A stretch of 10,253 bases of DNA from Bacillota bacterium (lineage in GTDB: Bacteria > Bacillota > Dethiobacteria > Dethiobacterales > Dethiobacteraceae): the NCBI GenBank assembly GCA_012800215.1, contig JAAZJT010000084.1, positions 1-10,253 of the forward strand, written 5' to 3'. The notes beneath the pieces are model-generated. The model saw nothing but the letters and a program-made list of their open reading frames with translations. It made no database searches and was not told where the DNA came from. The position numbers and the translations under genes were made by a program. This document shows positions 6,929 through 10,253 of this stretch, in pieces. Each line of letters opens with the position of its first letter. Positions within the stretch are counted from its first letter, which is position 1.

Positions 6929-7135
6929 CTGTAAGCCATAAATATTTTCTTCGCTGATAGGACGTCCAGTACTTTCCAGTTCATTGAGGGGGACTGTTAG
7001 TTTTCTGCCTGTGCCGATTATTTCTACTTCGGCCATAGAACCCTGAATATTTTTAATCCAAACCGGCACGTCCTGATACTGTACTTCAACGTTGTTATTG
7101 GCATTCATGATTTGCTCAGCCTGATTTCTGTCCAT
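6926..7135 (-). CDS. sspH: H-type small acid-soluble spore protein (SspH family)
   Basis: A 69-residue protein matching the SspH layout: an N-terminal RNQAEQIM helix, a VEVQYQDVPVWI segment (16-27; the family's V-x-Y-x-G/D-x-PVWI signature) and RKLTVPLNEL (44-53). B. subtilis SspH is 59 residues, so this copy carries roughly a dozen extra residues at the C-terminus. These proteins accumulate in the forespore core. This is not the DNA-coating alpha/beta type, and its precise job is unclear. AAGGAGGG lies just upstream of the ATG, and a sigma-G-like promoter precedes it. It is the best evidence that the organism forms endospores. Confidence 0.88.
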   Translation of the reverse strand: MDRNQAEQIMNANNNVEVQYQDVPVWIKNIQGSMAEVEIIGTGRKLTVPLNELESTGRPISEENIYGLQ

Positions 7136-7154
7136 GAAATCCCTCCTTTTCTTC

Positions 7155-7186
7155 TAGTATGTGATAAAGGAAGGCCAGGCTATGCA
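7155..7186 (-). promoter_or_regulatory. Sigma-G-like sporulation promoter for sspH
   Basis: Read on the minus strand, TGCATA (7186-7181) and a perfect CATACTA (7161-7155) resemble the forespore sigma-G consensus TGAATA / CATACTA. The spacer is 19 bases, one longer than usual. Transcription would start near 7148, giving a very short leader that begins at the ribosome binding site. Confidence 0.5.
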
Positions 7187-7275
7187 TTTCATTAAATTTA
7201 AGCAATTATTAAGAAAAAGGGGAAAGGAATTAAGGTTCTATTGTGGAATAAGCAACATACCAAACTGGTTTCGAA

Positions 7276-7281
7276 TATAAT
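7276..7281 (+). promoter_or_regulatory. Candidate -10 element for the second AOR operon
   Basis: A perfect TATAAT with no recognisable -35 at 16-18 bases and no extended TG, as at the first AOR. It would give a leader of about 79 bases to the ATG. The leader holds a small hairpin TTGAA-AATTA-TTCAA at 7340-7354, just before the Shine-Dalgarno sequence. Confidence 0.35.
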
Positions 7282-7366
7282 TTAAGGTGCACATTATCTA
7301 AGCATGTTTTAAGTTAAATAGTCAGAATTTACACGCTTGTTGAAAATTATTCAAGGAGGTAGATTA

Positions 7367-9064
7367 ATGTCAATAGTTTACAGGGTTAATACTACAACAA
7401 AAGAAATTACACACGAAGAATTGAAGGAAGAGTATCGCCTGTTAGGTGGACGTAGTTTAATAGCTCGCGTATTAACTGATGAGGTGAATCCCCAATGTGA
7501 TCCTTTAGGTGCAGGAAATAAACTGATACTTTGCACGACTCTTTTAGCGGGAACTACTTTACCCATGGCACACCGGTTGTCTGTTGGCGGTAAAAGCCCC
7601 CTGACAGGAGGAATTAAAGAAGCTAACTCCGGTGGTACTGCTGCTTCTATGCTGGCGCGTCATGGCATTAAAATGATTATCCTGGAGGGTTTACCACAAA
7701 CTAATGACTGGCACATTTTGCACATTCAAAAAGATGGTACTCCTGAGTTAATGGATGCAGTAGACTACTTAGGGCTAAATAATTATGATTTTGCAGCAAA
7801 AATGCAGGAACGTTTTGGAAAAGACGTAGGAGTTATATCCATCGGCGTAGCCGGCGAGCGCGGTTACCGTAACTCCACTGTGCAGTTAATTGATGCTTCT
7901 ACCGGATATCCGTCTCGAGCAGCAGCAAGGGGCGGTTTAGGTGCATTGATGGGCGCAAAGAAAATCAAGGCTGTTGTCATAGAAAAGGCAGCAAATCGTT
8001 ATAACTTCCCATATGCTGATAAAGAAAGATATGAAGCTGTCAGGAAAAAGTATATACAAAGAGTTTTAAGCAGCCCGCGTACTGAGTCAATGCAAAAAAC
8101 AGGCACTATCTCCATGATCGACTTTACCAGTACTGTGGCAGCTTTACCGGTGCGCAATTTTAGCGGCCAATTTTTTGAACAGGCTGAGGCTATTAAGTCT
8201 AAAGCTTTTGTGGAAAGAGCTTTTGTGGGCGGAGGAAAAAATAAGGAAGGCTGTCAGCCCGGTTGTATTGTCCGCTGTTCAAATCGTTTCCATACAAAAG
8301 ATGGTGAATATCTAACTTCTGGTCTTGAGTATGAAACTGTGGCGTTATGTGGTTCAAACTGCGGCATTGCTGATTTGGATGTAATTGCCCGCCTTGACAG
8401 AATGTGCGATGATTTAGGTGTTGATACCATTGAAACAGGGGCTACCATTGCCGTTTGTATGGAGGCAGGGAAAGTGCCTTTTGGTGATGGCGAAGGAGCC
8501 ATTGCTCTACTGCAGGAAATGATGGACGGAACAGAATTTGGCAGATTGATGGGACAGGGCACTGAGGCTGTTGGTAAAGCCCTGGGAGTAAAAAGGATAC
8601 CGACTGTAAAAGGGCAGGCATTACCTGCTTATGACCCCAGAAATATTAAAGGGTTGGGAGTTACTTATTCTACTTCAGCCATGGGAGCAGACCATACAGC
8701 CGGCATGACATTGGGGCCAGGAATAGACCCCAGCAAAAAGGATTTCCAAGTGGAAAAATCACGCCAAAGCCAAATGGGTGCCGCTGTAACAGATAGTTTT
8801 ACCTGTTCTTTTGGTTGGGGCGAATTAAATAATGATGAAATTCTACCTGAAGTTATGTCTAGTTTGTATGGTGGTGAATGGACTTTCGAGCAAATAATGA
8901 ATATTGGTAAGGAGACAATAAAGCTGGAACGTGCTTTCAATAAAGCTGCCGGTTTTACTGGAGATGATGACTGTCTGCCCACATTTTTTTACACAGAAGC
9001 TTCCGCCACTGGCACAGTATTTGATATTTCGCCAGAAGAAATGCAAGAAATATTTAATTATTAG
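7367..9064 (+). CDS. Aldehyde ferredoxin oxidoreductase family protein, divergent type
   Basis: A 565-residue AOR-family protein clearly different from the first copy. The N-terminal pterin-binding domain is recognisable (LLGGRSLIARVL at 25-36; GGLGALMGAKKIKAVVIE at 189-206). The cluster region reads Cys296-x3-Cys300-x3-Cys304 rather than the usual CxxCxxxC, with Cys480 the likely fourth ligand in DSFTC, which replaces DxxGLC. DDLGVD (348-353) is the first pterin motif, and His443 in GADHTAG matches the conserved active-site histidine. The C-terminus is shorter than in the first copy and lacks its basic, proline-rich tail. ATG at 7367 has AAGGAGGT six bases upstream, far better than the in-frame TTG at 7337. 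A ThiS-like carrier gene follows. The family is firm; aldehyde oxidation as the actual reaction is only inferred, since some relatives act on other substrates. Confidence 0.9.
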   Translation: MSIVYRVNTTTKEITHEELKEEYRLLGGRSLIARVLTDEVNPQCDPLGAGNKLILCTTLLAGTTLPMAHRLSVGGKSPLTGGIKEANSGGTAASMLARHGIKMIILEGLPQTNDWHILHIQKDGTPELMDAVDYLGLNNYDFAAKMQERFGKDVGVISIGVAGERGYRNSTVQLIDASTGYPSRAAARGGLGALMGAKKIKAVVIEKAANRYNFPYADKERYEAVRKKYIQRVLSSPRTESMQKTGTISMIDFTSTVAALPVRNFSGQFFEQAEAIKSKAFVERAFVGGGKNKEGCQPGCIVRCSNRFHTKDGEYLTSGLEYETVALCGSNCGIADLDVIARLDRMCDDLGVDTIETGATIAVCMEAGKVPFGDGEGAIALLQEMMDGTEFGRLMGQGTEAVGKALGVKRIPTVKGQALPAYDPRNIKGLGVTYSTSAMGADHTAGMTLGPGIDPSKKDFQVEKSRQSQMGAAVTDSFTCSFGWGELNNDEILPEVMSSLYGGEWTFEQIMNIGKETIKLERAFNKAAGFTGDDDCLPTFFYTEASATGTVFDISPEEMQEIFNY

Positions 9065-9075
9065 GAGTATCAACA

Positions 9076-9294
9076 ATGATTAAAGTAAACTATCATGAGT
9101 TAGTATGGGAAGACGGCAAGACGGTTGAGGATTTGCTGCAATTAATTAAAGAAGACCGGCAATTACGTTTACTCACACATGATACTTACACAGTCATCGT
9201 AAATAATGAATTAATTCTGCCACAGGACTATGCAAAAACGCCGCTGCGGACAGGTGATGAAGTGCGCGTTTATCCGGTGATGGCAGGAGGTTAG
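9076..9294 (+). CDS. ThiS/MoaD-family sulfur carrier protein, ThiS-like
   Basis: A 72-residue beta-grasp protein ending in Val-Met-Ala-Gly-Gly. The segments TVIVNNELILP (44-54) and TGDEVRVYPVMAGG (59-72) follow the ThiS pattern. The terminal Gly-Gly is the expected thiocarboxylate site. It starts 11 bases after the AOR stop; its TAGGAG ribosome binding site (9062-9067) overlaps that stop codon, so it is co-transcribed and probably coupled. No thiazole genes (thiF, thiG, thiH) are beside it, which argues against a thiamine role and for service to the adjacent AOR cofactor, an inference from context. Its sequence differs strongly from the MoaD-like carrier at 2288-2524. Confidence 0.85.
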   Translation: MIKVNYHELVWEDGKTVEDLLQLIKEDRQLRLLTHDTYTVIVNNELILPQDYAKTPLRTGDEVRVYPVMAGG

Positions 9295-9304
9295 GAGAAA
9301 AATG

Positions 9305-9354
9305 AAGTGGCTGTTGTCAAAAGGACTTAGAATCCGTGACAACAGCCACTTTTT
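9305..9354. terminator. Long-stem terminator between AOR2 operon and tetR-family gene
   Basis: AAGTGGCTGTTGTCA (9305-9319) and its exact inverse at 9337-9351 form a perfect 15-bp stem with a 17-base loop, followed by T residues to 9354. On the minus strand the stem is followed, after CA, by TTTTT, so it can also end the convergent regulator gene. Confidence 0.88.
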
Positions 9355-9426
9355 ATGCATAAATAGTTGTGTTGTTTTACTTGTTATGACCGATTGTAAA
9401 GAGATTAGCTGTTTAAATTACGAAAA

Positions 9427-10101
9427 TTATTCTACGACAAAATAAGGTTTATATATAAAGTTAAACTCTTCGAACAGTTTTTTACTTGTTTGGTATGTTT
9501 TTTCAATAAAATCTGATGGCATGTGTAAAAGCTCGAATAAAAGTTTTACCTTATATTCTATTACATCTTTTAAATCAAAATTGGCCTTGTTTGAAAAGTA
9601 TGTTATTACTAGGGCGGGATAAGTTGAATAGTTGGCAATCGCAATTAAACTTATTTTTTTCTCATCCAGCCCGAGATTATACTTTTCATTAAACTGCTTA
9701 ATTAGTGATACAGATGGTGCGTTATAAACATTAATAGGGTTTGCGGTTGTATATTCTATATAAAATCTACGTACATTGGGATCTTGTTCTAATGCATTAA
9801 GAAACACAATATATCTTAAAGCTGCAGAAAGATGGAGCTCGGCTTGCCCAAATTTTTGTGTAAGTTTTTCATCTATTAGCGCCGAATAGCTGGCAACATA
9901 TTCAGAAATCACTTTAGACGCTAATTTTGTCTTTGTTCCAAAGTGGTATGTAATTGATGTTTTATGCATATTAAGTCCAGCTGTAATCTCGCTTAAGTAT
10001 GTATCATTATAGCCTTTTTCATAAAAAAGTTTTTTTGCTTGTGCATAAAGCTGATTCTTTACAGATTGCTCTAATCTGTTTTGGCTTTGTTCTGTTGCCA
10101 C
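9427..10101 (-). CDS. TetR/AcrR-family transcriptional regulator
   Basis: A 224-residue DNA-binding regulator. Near the N-terminus (about 20-60 from the chosen start) is a TetR helix-turn-helix: a LFYEKGYNDTYLSEITAGLN helix pair followed by KTSITYHFGTKTKLA, the usual SxxxxYYHFxxKxxL recognition pattern. The C-terminal ligand domain is not assignable to a subgroup. I prefer GTG at 10101 because AAAGGGGG lies seven bases upstream. The in-frame ATG at 10128 would add nine residues but lacks a Shine-Dalgarno sequence and coincides with the predicted transcription start. It converges on the AOR2 operon; its target is more likely itself or a gene to the right of the window. Confidence 0.88.
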   Translation of the reverse strand: MATEQSQNRLEQSVKNQLYAQAKKLFYEKGYNDTYLSEITAGLNMHKTSITYHFGTKTKLASKVISEYVASYSALIDEKLTQKFGQAELHLSAALRYIVFLNALEQDPNVRRFYIEYTTANPINVYNAPSVSLIKQFNEKYNLGLDEKKISLIAIANYSTYPALVITYFSNKANFDLKDVIEYKVKLLFELLHMPSDFIEKTYQTSKKLFEEFNFIYKPYFVVE

Positions 10102-10134
10102 ATAAATGCCCCCTTTAGTTTTAACCATACTTTT

Positions 10135-10164
10135 ATCTTACTAGTTTGCAGAGGATTGTGTCAA
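10135..10164 (-). promoter_or_regulatory. Sigma-A promoter for the TetR-family gene
   Basis: On the minus strand a perfect TTGACA (10164-10159) and TAAGAT (10140-10135) are 18 bases apart. The start of transcription would be near 10128, so the leader carries the AAAGGGGG site used by the GTG start at 10101. Confidence 0.6.
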
Positions 10165-10204
10165 ACTTTGCCAAAACTTTTTTGATGGCAGCAAGAAGAT
10201 TTAC

Positions 10205-10226
10205 AATATTTCATCTAGGAAATATT
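10205..10226. promoter_or_regulatory. Inverted repeat, candidate TetR-family operator
   Basis: AATATTTC (10205-10212) and GAAATATT (10219-10226) are perfect inverted copies with a six-base spacer. The element lies between the regulator's own promoter and a TTGACA on the plus strand at 10237-10242, which would be the -35 of a rightward gene starting beyond the window. This position between divergent promoters is typical for a TetR-family operator; assignment to this protein is inference. Confidence 0.45.
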
Positions 10227-10253
10227 TACAGAATACTTGACAAATTCGAAATA

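Noticed and set aside
8254..8562. 102-codon minus-strand frame inside AOR2 (and similar ones at 8665-8982 and 8843-9076)
   Set aside because: They are antisense to conserved AOR coding sequence, lack ribosome binding sites and show no recognisable domain.
9301..9360. The 15-bp inverted repeat as a transposon end or attachment site
   Set aside because: It has a short loop and a T tail directly after the stem, sits between convergent genes and has no transposase or target duplication nearby, so a terminator explains it.

Overview
The window looks like chromosome from an anaerobic, endospore-forming, moderately AT-rich Bacillota. The pointers are an H-type small acid-soluble spore protein gene preceded by a sporulation (sigma-G-like) promoter, strong AGGAGG ribosome binding sites, T-tailed intrinsic terminators, and two oxygen-sensitive tungsten/molybdenum aldehyde ferredoxin oxidoreductases (AORs). 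The protein set would fit Sporomusaceae or Peptococcaceae, but that placement is inference. No insertion sequence, CRISPR array, tRNA or rRNA gene was seen.

Layout, left to right. Positions 1-126 may hold the 3' end of a gene cut by the window edge, containing three degenerate 24-bp repeats in frame. Positions 127-480 are a non-coding leader with a pyrimidine-rich tract and an imperfect inverted repeat. Next come a canonical AOR (481-2271) and a MoaD-like sulfur carrier (2288-2524), then a glutamate dehydrogenase (2678-3928) with its own sigma-A promoter and strong terminator. A compact three-gene operon follows (4086-5239): GIY-YIG protein, YbaN/DUF454 membrane protein, and a divergent signal peptidase II-like membrane protein. 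A monocistronic FAD oxidoreductase-Rieske fusion (5357-6895) converges on sspH (6926-7135, minus) across a bidirectional terminator. A second, divergent AOR (7367-9064) is followed by a ThiS-like sulfur carrier (9076-9294) and a long-stem terminator. The window closes with a TetR-family regulator on the minus strand (9427-10101) and its upstream control region.

How the genes fit together. The most distinctive feature is a repeated AOR + ubiquitin-like sulfur carrier layout. The two AORs are clearly different from each other, and so are the two carriers (one MoaD-like, one ThiS-like). Both carriers end in Gly-Gly, as needed for thiocarboxylate formation in pterin dithiolene synthesis. A reasonable inference is that each AOR travels with its own carrier for its tungstopterin or molybdopterin. 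Glutamate dehydrogenase could feed amino-acid fermentation in which AORs interconvert aldehydes and acids with ferredoxin, but nothing in the sequence fixes the substrates. No separate ferredoxin-like subunit gene lies beside either AOR.
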